A DNA stretch of 64,000 nucleotides from NCBI GenBank assembly GCA_964512485.1, contig CAZEHJ010000003.1, forward strand, positions 34,176 through 98,175. Direction: 5' to 3'. The translations under genes were made by a program, and so were the position numbers. Of the stretch, positions 7,655 to 15,646 are shown piece by piece; within the stretch, counting starts at the first letter, position 1, and every line of letters starts with the position of its first letter. This stretch comes from CAZEHJ01 sp964512485 (GTDB lineage: Bacteria; Bacteroidota; Rhodothermia; Rhodothermales; UBA10348). The notes under the pieces were generated by a model. The model was not told where the DNA came from. It did no database searches and saw only the letters and a list, made by a program, of their open reading frames with translations.

Positions 7655-10271
7655 TGACGGATGCCTCCTCTTCTTCGTCACTTGCCTCGTCTTCGGGATC
7701 AGAAGACTCAGTCGGTTCTTCCTCCTTTCTCCGCCGCATGGCAACGAAGCCGAAAAACAGCAGAAGCGAATAGGTGATGATCGTGCCCAGGCCGGTTATC
7801 CAGATCCCGTTTCGTTGCGATGCTGGATCAAATGTCAATGCAACCGTGCTTTCACCTTCCGGGACCACAATTCCGCGAAGCACATGGTCGACCTGAACAA
7901 TTTCGACATCGAGACCATTAACCGTCGCCTTCCAGCCTGCAGGATAATAGACCTCGCTCACCACCAGAAGTCGTTCGCGATCAGAGACCACCGCAAAACT
8001 CATGTTTTCTGCCTGATAAGAAAGCGTCGAGACCGAATTGACGCCAGAAGAATCTGCCTCATCCGACTGCATGACGGAGACGGGAATCGCACTCGAGTCA
8101 TAGACCAGCGCCCTGGATGCCGGGTCAAATGCAGGATCGGCAACCATGGCCCAGATCTGTGTGTGATCCGAAACTTCAGTGACTTGGTCGACCAGGAACG
8201 CGCGCCCGAGTGGATCGGGATTCTCAAATACCGACATGCCCTGCTGGTCATCCTGAAAAACCAGATCATATCCGGGAATTCCTCGGCTCGCCACCAGAAA
8301 GCGCACATTGGCCATATCGAGCGCTGCCTTGTTCACTCCTCCGTCGATGAAGAGCATCTCATCCATGAAATCCTGGTATACCCGAAGTTTGGCTGCTGAG
8401 TAGCCTCCAAGCGATTCATAGTGATACGACGGTCGGGCGTTCTGCTGAGGATGCTGTCCTCGTTCGAGGGATAAAACCCTGAATGAGCCTTCACCGCCAA
8501 GGCGCTCACGTTGCTCGACAATAAAGGCGTCGAAGCCGTAGGTGGGGACGCTTTGCTCTACGCTGCTGACGGCCGAGAGCCGATCCTCCCGGATATATCT
8601 TCGCCCGACGCCCATCAGATCTATTGCAACAATGACCACGATAAGGCTGGCCATCATCCAATACGGAACGCTCCTTCTGTGATAGAGGTAGGCCAGAAGT
8701 CCAACCAGGAGTAATACGAGCAGAGATCGGAATGCGTCATTGCCAAACCGTTCGACTCTTTCATCTTTGCTCTGGGCAAGATTCTGAGTCACGAAGTCAA
8801 TAACACGTGGATCAGTTGGGGAAATGCCCGGATTCTGGGCCTGAATCTGGGATATGATTCGTTCGCGTTCGAATGGCCTCTCGAAATTCAGGACTGAGGT
8901 GCCAAAAACATTCATCAGCAGAAGAAAGCCGGCAACGAGACCGAACACCTTCACCCAGGACATTGAAAGCGACCCTTCCTTATCTCCTGATTTTCTTCTG
9001 ATGAAAACGAGACCCTTAGCAGCAAGAAGAGACGCCAGAAGAGCGACGACGCTCAACCAGGTTTCCGGTACCCTGAACGAAGAAAACATCGGGAAATAAT
9101 CGAACATCAGATGATTGAGGAATCCAAAATTCTCACCCAGCGAAAACAGGACCATCAATAGAGCTGCGATGGCAAGAGAGAGGGTTGTTCGATCCCGAAT
9201 CTTCCAAACAGACAACGCGGCCAGAAACAGAACGATAGCTCCGAAATAGTGAGGACCGGCCGTACCATTTTTGGGACCCCAGTACGTCGGACTGGCTCCT
9301 CCGTAAGAGTCCGATATCAGAAGTGTGAGCAATTCACCAACACCTTGACTCCATTGCATGGCATACTCCCAGGCCATTCCCCCGACCCCGCCACCTACGC
9401 TGGATCCGCGAGTGGTAAACGGTGTCACCTCGGCGTGTGCGAGGTATGGTTGGGCCACCATCATCAAACCCAGAACTGAGCCGATGACAAGCATTCCCGT
9501 TGCCCTCAAAAACGGAACAACTGCGCCACTTCGAATCGCATGGACTCCATCAACCAGCCACCAGATTCCCGCCGCAATTGTGACGTAGTAGGTAATTTGA
9601 ACGTGTCCAGCTCTAAGATTGGCAGCCAGCGCGACTGCGAAGAGTAGTCCCGAAACGAGGGTTCTCGACCTCATCGCGTGGATGAACGCAAGCAGCATCC
9701 ATGGCGCCCAGGCGAGCGCGATGAACTTGGAATTGTGTCCGGCAACGAGAATGACCGGCATGTAGGTCGTGAATCCATAGGCCACCGCGGCCATGACCGA
9801 GGCAAGAGACTCTCTCGTGAGATACCAGGCCAGCAGATACATCCCGGCAAACAGAAGCATCATGTGAGAAGTGGGCCACGCCAATTTGCGTAACTCGCGC
9901 ATTATCGTATCGACCTGCGGGACACTCAACTCAGGGGATATCATATATCCGGGCATCCCGGCAAATACTCTGCCGGCCCAGAGGGACGTGCCGCCGGTCT
10001 CCTCTTCAAATTCGATCATGGACTGTGCCATGGCACGCCACTGAACTGTGTCGGTAGCGACGAGCTTCTTGTTCGAAAAATGTATAGGAGCAAAAAAAGC
10101 GAAACTCAGAATCACCAGAAAAATCAGACTGACGACATGCTGTCTCGAAACCGGCATCCGGTCCCACATGCCGTGCCAAGAAGGCGCAGTCAATGCCGTC
10201 GCACGACGATTGGCACGAGGCTTGGCTTTGGCCTGCTTTCGAGGCTGTTTTCGAGCTGGTTTTTTACCCAC
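7647..10271 (-). CDS. YfhO-family polytopic membrane protein
   Basis: An 874-residue membrane protein. A Lys/Arg-rich start (KKPARKQPRKQAKAKPR) precedes about 12-13 hydrophobic helices, and an extracytoplasmic region at residues ~590-820 follows, then a final helix and an acidic tail (DPEDEASDEEEEASVSE). The segment GMPGYMIS with GHNSKFIALAWAPWM and the C-terminal 'ERLLVVSEVYYPAGWKATVNG' are typical of the YfhO family. YfhO proteins are GT-C-like and help glycosylate lipoteichoic acid in Bacillus; in this lineage the role is untested. The start codon is GTG. It heads the overlapping glycan unit, 44 bases after plsC. Confidence 0.85.
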   Translation of the reverse strand: MGKKPARKQPRKQAKAKPRANRRATALTAPSWHGMWDRMPVSRQHVVSLIFLVILSFAFFAPIHFSNKKLVATDTVQWRAMAQSMIEFEEETGGTSLWAGRVFAGMPGYMISPELSVPQVDTIMRELRKLAWPTSHMMLLFAGMYLLAWYLTRESLASVMAAVAYGFTTYMPVILVAGHNSKFIALAWAPWMLLAFIHAMRSRTLVSGLLFAVALAANLRAGHVQITYYVTIAAGIWWLVDGVHAIRSGAVVPFLRATGMLVIGSVLGLMMVAQPYLAHAEVTPFTTRGSSVGGGVGGMAWEYAMQWSQGVGELLTLLISDSYGGASPTYWGPKNGTAGPHYFGAIVLFLAALSVWKIRDRTTLSLAIAALLMVLFSLGENFGFLNHLMFDYFPMFSSFRVPETWLSVVALLASLLAAKGLVFIRRKSGDKEGSLSMSWVKVFGLVAGFLLLMNVFGTSVLNFERPFERERIISQIQAQNPGISPTDPRVIDFVTQNLAQSKDERVERFGNDAFRSLLVLLLVGLLAYLYHRRSVPYWMMASLIVVIVAIDLMGVGRRYIREDRLSAVSSVEQSVPTYGFDAFIVEQRERLGGEGSFRVLSLERGQHPQQNARPSYHYESLGGYSAAKLRVYQDFMDEMLFIDGGVNKAALDMANVRFLVASRGIPGYDLVFQDDQQGMSVFENPDPLGRAFLVDQVTEVSDHTQIWAMVADPAFDPASRALVYDSSAIPVSVMQSDEADSSGVNSVSTLSYQAENMSFAVVSDRERLLVVSEVYYPAGWKATVNGLDVEIVQVDHVLRGIVVPEGESTVALTFDPASQRNGIWITGLGTIITYSLLLFFGFVAMRRRKEEEPTESSDPEDEASDEEEEASVSE
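7664..7670 (-). promoter_or_regulatory. Ribosome binding site that decides the GTG start at 7654
   Basis: On the minus strand GAGGAGG lies 9 bases before GTG, inside the end of the YfhO gene (it encodes part of an acidic Glu run). It supports translational coupling and the short form of the methyltransferase. Confidence 0.6.
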
Positions 10272-10315
10272 GGAATCTACTTGCGATCGATTATGACTGA
10301 GCTTGAAAAGATGGC

Positions 10316-11080
10316 CTAAGCTACGGAGCCCCGATCATTCCTGTTCCATTCATCCAATTGTGCCTGCATCCTCTGACGCACTTCTTCCCTCAGGCGCCCG
10401 ATATCTGCTCGGGTCCACCCGGATATGACAATAGGCCTACTGAAAACAACGTGCATGACTCCGGGACGGGCAAGCTTCGTTTTCTCGTTAAAAACCTGAT
10501 GACCGTTCAGGATAGTGACCGGTACAACCGGCACTCCTGCTTCAATCGCCAGCAGGAAAGCACCTTTTTTGAAGGGCCTTAACTCACCATTATGGCCCCT
10601 CGATCCTTCCGGAAAAATGGCAACTGAAGTTCCACTCCGTATGCGTTCGCCGGCCGTACGAATACTTTCAATGGATTTTTTTGGATGGGACCGGTCGATG
10701 AAAACTGAGGGCGAAGATTTTATGGACCGGCCCAGGAATGGAATCCGGGCCAGTTCCGCTTTGGCGACCCAGCCAAAAGGCGCTGGAATAACACACCCCA
10801 CCGCGGGGACATCCAGAGCGACCTGATGATTGATCGCAAAAACATAGGCTCGATGAGGATCCAGCTCTTCTTCAAACCGCGCTTGTGGCAGGATACCCAT
10901 TCCCCAGGCAGTGCTGAACCCCCATATTCGACTCCACAATCTGAAGTGCTCCGGCTTGTTTGAAACAGCAAGCCACAGGACAGTGCCTGTCGCTGAGAAA
11001 ATCGTGGTAACGATCGACCAGAGAACACCCCACAAGAAAAGCAGGCGCTTGAATATGGAAAATGTCAGCTGTCTCGGCAT
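10316..11080 (-). CDS. plsC: 1-acyl-sn-glycerol-3-phosphate acyltransferase
   Basis: A 254-residue membrane-associated acyltransferase that makes phosphatidic acid. The catalytic HX4D motif is NHQVALDVP; the glycerol-phosphate-binding motif is FPEGSRGHNGEL, and GVPVVPVTI is the last conserved block. One or two hydrophobic helices lie in residues 8-40. It is the first gene of a minus-strand run that continues into the YfhO gene after 44 bases. The HX4D and EGSRG blocks are intact, so it should be active. Confidence 0.9.
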   Translation of the reverse strand: MPRQLTFSIFKRLLFLWGVLWSIVTTIFSATGTVLWLAVSNKPEHFRLWSRIWGFSTAWGMGILPQARFEEELDPHRAYVFAINHQVALDVPAVGCVIPAPFGWVAKAELARIPFLGRSIKSSPSVFIDRSHPKKSIESIRTAGERIRSGTSVAIFPEGSRGHNGELRPFKKGAFLLAIEAGVPVVPVTILNGHQVFNEKTKLARPGVMHVVFSRPIVISGWTRADIGRLREEVRQRMQAQLDEWNRNDRGSVA

Positions 11081-11291
11081 TTCCGGTGCTTGAATCGAGG
11101 GGTTGCCAATGGACTCGATATACTGATTCTTGCCGGAGTGGTTGCTCTAAAATTGCGTCAAGTAGCTCCTCGAAACGACCATCCGACCCATTTTTCAGTC
11201 GGTTGGGTAGCGTTTCGCCCATATTCCTGCGTATTTGTGGGACATTACATTCAGGACGGAATTGCATTCTCCCGAATCAGAGAACAACATT

Positions 11292-11930
11292 ATGACCAGA
11301 AGCCAATCTCTATCCAAAATCGTCGCCATAGCTGCGATTATCACGGCGTTCACCTTCTCGCCGGAAGTGGCGAATGCTCAGTTCCAGGGGTTCTTTCAGG
11401 TTGGAATGACCGGCTCATCGTTTCGAGGTGGAAATCTGTCGTCGACTTCTCCCATATTCAGGCTGGCGGGCGGAGGTGGAATTCGCTACCGCTATGCTAC
11501 GGGATTTGAATTCGAAACAGGACTCAATTATGCCGTCAAAGGCTCGGAGTTGGAAGGCACGATAGACGAGTTTCCGATCATCGGAGTATCAGAAATCACG
11601 TATGTGGAGCTCCCTGTGTTGATCGGATACAGATTCAATTCCCTGACCAAGTACAAGCCCAGAATCGTGGCGGGCCCTTCGATGGCCTTCATGACGGATG
11701 CGAGGATCACCTTCCACGCTCCAGGAAGCGATTTTGAACAGTCTGAATCTGACGATACCGTTGAAGATCGTGATCTCGGGCTGTTGATAGGCGCCGACAT
11801 TATCGTTCCGTTCAAGGGTGAATCCTTGACGTTTGGAGTGCGTTCGGTTTTGGGTTTTTCGAACGCCCGATCCGAAAAGCCGGAACTGTATAACACCTCC
11901 TTCGGGCTTTACGGCGGAATAGTGTTTTAG
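11292..11930 (+). CDS. Outer-membrane beta-barrel protein, PorT-like
   Basis: A 212-residue exported protein. Residues 1-28 are a signal peptide (IVAIAAIITAFTFSPEVANA, then Q). The rest alternates polar and hydrophobic residues with aromatic girdles, and ends in a Phe-rich strand (SFGLYGGIVF), as barrels do. The phrases FEFETGLNYAVKG and YVELPVLIGYRF match the small barrel family found in many copies in Bacteroidota (PorT/OMP_b-brl_2). Start chosen at 11292, where the signal peptide begins. It stands alone, divergent from plsC. No specific cargo or role can be inferred. Confidence 0.8.
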   Translation: MTRSQSLSKIVAIAAIITAFTFSPEVANAQFQGFFQVGMTGSSFRGGNLSSTSPIFRLAGGGGIRYRYATGFEFETGLNYAVKGSELEGTIDEFPIIGVSEITYVELPVLIGYRFNSLTKYKPRIVAGPSMAFMTDARITFHAPGSDFEQSESDDTVEDRDLGLLIGADIIVPFKGESLTFGVRSVLGFSNARSEKPELYNTSFGLYGGIVF

Positions 11931-11989
11931 TCGTTAACAGCGTGCGGCGCTCCTGGAACGCGAGCCCTGGATATTCTGAGGAAGCAGCC

Positions 11990-13126
11990 TCACTCCATCG
12001 CGTCGCTCAGGATCATCTCCGACATCTGCACGGCACGTATAACGGCCTCATCCAAGTACTCGCTCTGGAGCAGGTGGGGTCGAGGGAAATGTTCTCCCAT
12101 TCGCTCGCGCGCTGAATCTGGACTTCCTACTTCGAACGAATAGTCTATGAAAGGCGCTGAAAGGTCAGTTGTTTTTAATACTCCGCCCCAGTCGCAGTCT
12201 CGAGAGCCTTCTGATTCGATGACGGCTAGACTGGCTACTCTGCTTTTGTCCCAGGGCAGGTTTCGAAACAGTGAGACTCCTCCGTCACACGACCCTCTCG
12301 TTCCGCTCACAAACGCGATCATGAACGACGATTTGAATATCCCCCAGGTGTTCTGCAGATGACTCATGCGACGCGCCACTTCGAGAAGCGCTGAGGCCGG
12401 CATACTCGAATCGGAGCCGTCTGTCCATGAGCGCTGTCCATCGAGTCCGAATCCATCAATCGGGGCCAGAATGATTCTGAGCGAATCTCGATGCACTGGA
12501 TCGGCGCCGGGGATGTACCCGACTATATGCATGGGGGCCGTCGAAACGGTAGAGATTTTCTCCGTAGTAACGACCACTTCGTACTCCGCAGCCGGAAAGG
12601 AGGCGAGGAGGCCCTCCCGAATGTGTATGGTAGGGTAGGACGCGCCGAAATTGCCGTCTGGCCGGGTGTGATTGATTACCGAAATGGAGAGCGAATCAGG
12701 AATCTGAACACCCTGCTCAGCATCGATCCTTTGAATCGGAATCCGAATGGTACCCGCCCCACTTCCCGGCTCTACGAGATAATCCGTTCCGCGAACGAAA
12801 GACAGGGTGTCAACGCCCACGATCGAGACCTGGGCGCGGGGAATCATCGATATCTTCGAGGCATACTGCAGTCGGAATTCATCGCTCAAAACAGGTTGGA
12901 GTCCGAATTCAGAAAGTTGGCCGGCGACGTAGGCCGCCGCACGGTTGAATCCCCTGGTGCCTGTCTTCCTGCCCTCGGGGTCCTCACCATCCAGAAAAAC
13001 CGCGTGAGAGCGTATCAATCCAAGATCCCACTCCGGATTGGAGCTGGACCGATCTGGAGGAAGGACAGGAGAAGAGGCGCATCCCGCCAGGAGTAAACCG
13101 AATATGAGCGTGAGTCCTGTTCGCAT
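11990..13126 (-). CDS. M28-like lipoprotein lacking metal ligands (pseudo-peptidase)
   Basis: A 378-residue lipoprotein with signal LTLIFGLLLAGC (lipobox LAGC). The N-terminal phrase LDGEDPEGRKTGTRGFNRAA is the usual opening of M28 aminopeptidases, and the fold can be followed to the end. But the ligand sites are gone: the GxHxD strand reads LAPIDGFG, the GANDNASG segment reads GSDSSMPASAL, and the catalytic Glu-Glu pair (normally SGEEQG) reads SGTRGSCDG. A binding or scaffold role is more likely than catalysis. It lies after a hairpin that ends the pilus-like unit and is transcribed the same way. Compare the intact M28 enzyme at 25810-27165. Confidence 0.75.
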   Translation of the reverse strand: MRTGLTLIFGLLLAGCASSPVLPPDRSSSNPEWDLGLIRSHAVFLDGEDPEGRKTGTRGFNRAAAYVAGQLSEFGLQPVLSDEFRLQYASKISMIPRAQVSIVGVDTLSFVRGTDYLVEPGSGAGTIRIPIQRIDAEQGVQIPDSLSISVINHTRPDGNFGASYPTIHIREGLLASFPAAEYEVVVTTEKISTVSTAPMHIVGYIPGADPVHRDSLRIILAPIDGFGLDGQRSWTDGSDSSMPASALLEVARRMSHLQNTWGIFKSSFMIAFVSGTRGSCDGGVSLFRNLPWDKSRVASLAVIESEGSRDCDWGGVLKTTDLSAPFIDYSFEVGSPDSARERMGEHFPRPHLLQSEYLDEAVIRAVQMSEMILSDAME

Positions 13127-13172
13127 TCCATTTTGAGTTGGTACCCAAAATAGCAGAACCCGATGAAACGAA

Positions 13173-13203
13173 TTCGGCCCGGCGACAAAGTCGCCGGGCC
13201 GAA
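13173..13203 (-). terminator. Hairpin after the secretin gene
   Basis: A 13-base perfect stem (13173-13185 with 13191-13203, TTCGGCCCGGCGA) and 5-base loop, 34 bases past the secretin stop. On the minus strand the T run after it is weak (AATTCGTTTC), so it may stop transcription only partly or protect the mRNA end. Confidence 0.65.
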
Positions 13204-13236
13204 AAACACTCGCGGAAGAAAATGTCTGAATCGGAT

Positions 13237-14583
13237 CTACTTCTTGTTCTCGCCGAGACCGCTTCCTGCTTCTTCTGAAACTCCTTTGTCGAATCGTTCG
13301 AGCGCTCGCTGAACGGCATTTCTCTGCTTCTCAAGTAGATTTTCAGGTAGCTGCTGCGCCATGCGCTTGCGGATCGGATCGACGACGTTCGCTTCCAGAG
13401 AAATTACCAGCTCTTTCTGGGTAACGCTTCGCTGTGTCCGCCCGAAGATGTATCGGAATCCGAAGAACCATTTTGGCATGTCTTTCAGAAAAGGTACTCC
13501 ACGCCTTGAGATGGATTCTTCCGTGCTGTAGAGACCACCGATCACAGTCTGTTCGCCGTCGAGCATGATAAGCTGTGTGTTGGCCAGGCTTCGGTCGATG
13601 ATCGGACCAGATGCCGATGGACGGCTACCAGATTTTTCCACCTTGACCGTGAGATGCAGAAACTCCATCGTCGGCGATCCAAGCGTATCGGCCAGCGGCT
13701 GTTCAATGAGCGTTGGGGTCACTTCGATAATAATACCAGTCTGGAACAGCTGCGTAGAGATGTTGCCAAAGTTGTCGCGGATTTGAACGGGTACGTCCGA
13801 TCCGATCTGGATATCACCCTGAACACCACTCTGCACGGTCACGGACGGACTGGCAATCGTTTCACCCACACCCGTGGCTTCGGCCATTCTGAACAACGAG
13901 TTCAGATTGCTGAAATCCATTTTGTCGGGCGCGATAACGGCGTCTTCAAAGTTTTCAAATAGTTTTTCCGTCTTCAGGAAGAATGAAACCTCATTTTCGG
14001 CTCCTCCTCCACCACTCTGACCACCACCGGTCGATCCAGTCGAACCAAAGAGAATACTCCAGTCGATTCCAGAGTCTTTGGCGAGCGTATGATTCAATTC
14101 GAACAGAACCGCGTTTATTTCAATCTGACGTGTGTCGAGAGTCGCAGGCAAAACAACTTCACCAGCTTCCACTCCCCTCGCTCCTCCGGTGGCCGCATCA
14201 GCGTCCAAAATCAGATTTTCGGGAGCTGCTGTCTGAATCATGAAATAGCGTTCCGTCTCACGGTATTCCAGACCATTGTACTGGAGGACAAGCTCGAGCG
14301 CATCGAGGAAATGAACACCTGAAATGGAAATACCAATCGGATGGTCGCGGGAATCCGCATCAATGATCGATTTACCCGCAACCCGTTCAAATATTGGATT
14401 CAGGTATTCGGTGAACCTGTCAAAAGGTGTTGATGGAAGAAAAGACACGAGCTGATCCGGCGGAATGTATGCGCGAACCCTAGCCTGAGCAGAGGCCTCT
14501 TTCGGCGTCCCTCCCAGGATCCCAAATCCAACGCACATCAAAGCGGCGATAGTCAGGATATGTTTAATGCTGAAACGTGTCAT
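13237..14583 (-). CDS. Short type IV pilus/type II secretin (PilQ/GspD-like)
   Basis: A 448-residue secretin, shorter than usual PilQ (about 700). It has a signal peptide (residues 1-31, ending EASAQA), a single N0/STN-like domain with HPIGISISGVHFLDALELVL, and then the secretin core: RQIEINAVLFELNHTLAKDSGIDW, GVGETIASPSVTVQSG, GSDVPVQI, FQTGIIIEVTP and GEQTVIGGLYS, with GVPFLKDMP. No AMIN domain is seen. A Gly-rich loop (GSTGSTGGGQSGGGG) lies in the core. I chose ATG 14583, with GAAGGA 7 bases before it; a GTG at 14640 would spoil the signal peptide. It is the last gene of the ATPase-PilMN-PilOP-secretin unit and should form the outer-membrane pore. Confidence 0.88.
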   Translation of the reverse strand: MTRFSIKHILTIAALMCVGFGILGGTPKEASAQARVRAYIPPDQLVSFLPSTPFDRFTEYLNPIFERVAGKSIIDADSRDHPIGISISGVHFLDALELVLQYNGLEYRETERYFMIQTAAPENLILDADAATGGARGVEAGEVVLPATLDTRQIEINAVLFELNHTLAKDSGIDWSILFGSTGSTGGGQSGGGGAENEVSFFLKTEKLFENFEDAVIAPDKMDFSNLNSLFRMAEATGVGETIASPSVTVQSGVQGDIQIGSDVPVQIRDNFGNISTQLFQTGIIIEVTPTLIEQPLADTLGSPTMEFLHLTVKVEKSGSRPSASGPIIDRSLANTQLIMLDGEQTVIGGLYSTEESISRRGVPFLKDMPKWFFGFRYIFGRTQRSVTQKELVISLEANVVDPIRKRMAQQLPENLLEKQRNAVQRALERFDKGVSEEAGSGLGENKK

Positions 14584-14590
14584 GTCGGTG

Positions 14591-14596
14591 TCCTTC
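14591..14596 (-). promoter_or_regulatory. Ribosome binding site setting the secretin start
   Basis: GAAGGA on the minus strand, 7 bases before the ATG at 14583. It supports this start over the GTG at 14640 that overlaps the upstream stop. Confidence 0.55.
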
Positions 14597-14639
14597 TTCA
14601 CATGAATGTGTCGGTGATCAGGTGTTTGGTTTGAGATCA

Positions 14640-15641
14640 CTATTGGTTTCTGGTCGGTGCCAAATTGACTGTTCCGCGAGCCTGCTTGTACAGATCTTCC
14701 AGTTCCATTGTCAATTCGACCTGGTCGACGATTCCACCTTTGTTGAGGCGGGCCGTTACCGATCCATTTCTAGGATCGACCGAAATGATCTGTCCTAAAT
14801 AGACCGGGTCTCCGATTCCGAGAATGAATTCCTGTCCTTCCCACTCCAACACCGCGTCTGTGCCAATAATTGACAGCAATTCGGCGTTTTCCACATCGAC
14901 GTGGTTGTAGGTATTCGGGGGAATATTTTCCAGGATGAGAGGATGAAATGGATTCATGATCGCATCTCGAGCCGGCAAAACGTGTTCTGGAACAGGCAAC
15001 AAAGTAGTCGCCAGGTCTTCCGGTGACATGGTGATGCCTTCGGCCACATCTTCGATTTTGTCAGATGCGCTGATTCCCGCTTCTCCGCCATAAAAGGCTT
15101 CGAGCGTAAAAGTGAAGCTGACCATTACTTCCAGTCGCCTCTGTTCTGTCTCTGGATCTTCGGTGATGAGATCAAAATGCGTCAGTTCCAGGTCTTTGAT
15201 CCGGAAGAGTTGCCTGTCATTTTCGATAGCCCAGACCAGGCTGTACAGGGCCGAAAAATCTCCACGACCCTCGACAGAAAACTCAAACTGGTTGTATTTA
15301 CTTCCTTCTATGTGGTCTTCAAACTTGATATCGAACTGAATGAACCCGGTCCGAGTGTGATCATTCAGAAATGCAATGATTTGTTCTGAAGACATCGTGC
15401 CTGGGACTACCTTGTAACGCGCGTTCCAGCGGGTAACAATGGAGGATGCGCGTGATTCAGAATCACTCATTTCGGCCATGAGAGCAGAAAGTTCAGCCTG
15501 CTTCATTCGAGCGACCTGCTCTGCTTTTTCCAACCGCTCCATTTCGTCCGGCTGATAGAAAAATGTCGTGTAGACTCCACCTGAAATGGCAAGAACCCAG
15601 CAAACACTGAGGATTATGATATTCTGGAACAGATTTGACAT
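14640..15641 (-). CDS. PilO-PilP-like fusion, pilus alignment complex
   Basis: A 333-residue inner-membrane protein. Residues 7-27 are one membrane helix; a coiled coil follows (MERLEKAEQVARMKQAELSA), then a ferredoxin-like PilO domain around 80-190 (GTMSSEQIIAFLNDH, FSVEGRGDFSALYSLVWAIE). After a linker, residues ~255-330 resemble the PilP beta domain: LEWEGQEFILGIGDPVYLGQ and RLNKGGIVDQVELT. In normal type IV pili PilO and PilP are separate proteins that connect PilM/PilN with the secretin. It lies 5 bases after the PilMN gene and next to the secretin. The PilO part is a fair match, the PilP part is inferred from position and pattern. Confidence 0.7.
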   Translation of the reverse strand: MSNLFQNIIILSVCWVLAISGGVYTTFFYQPDEMERLEKAEQVARMKQAELSALMAEMSDSESRASSIVTRWNARYKVVPGTMSSEQIIAFLNDHTRTGFIQFDIKFEDHIEGSKYNQFEFSVEGRGDFSALYSLVWAIENDRQLFRIKDLELTHFDLITEDPETEQRRLEVMVSFTFTLEAFYGGEAGISASDKIEDVAEGITMSPEDLATTLLPVPEHVLPARDAIMNPFHPLILENIPPNTYNHVDVENAELLSIIGTDAVLEWEGQEFILGIGDPVYLGQIISVDPRNGSVTARLNKGGIVDQVELTMELEDLYKQARGTVNLAPTRNQ

Positions 15642-15646
15642 TCGAT

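Noticed and set aside
7655..7744. Longer methyltransferase start at ATG 7744
   Set aside because: It would overlap the YfhO gene by 98 bases and lacks a ribosome binding site; the GTG at 7654 has GAGGAGG and an 8-base overlap.
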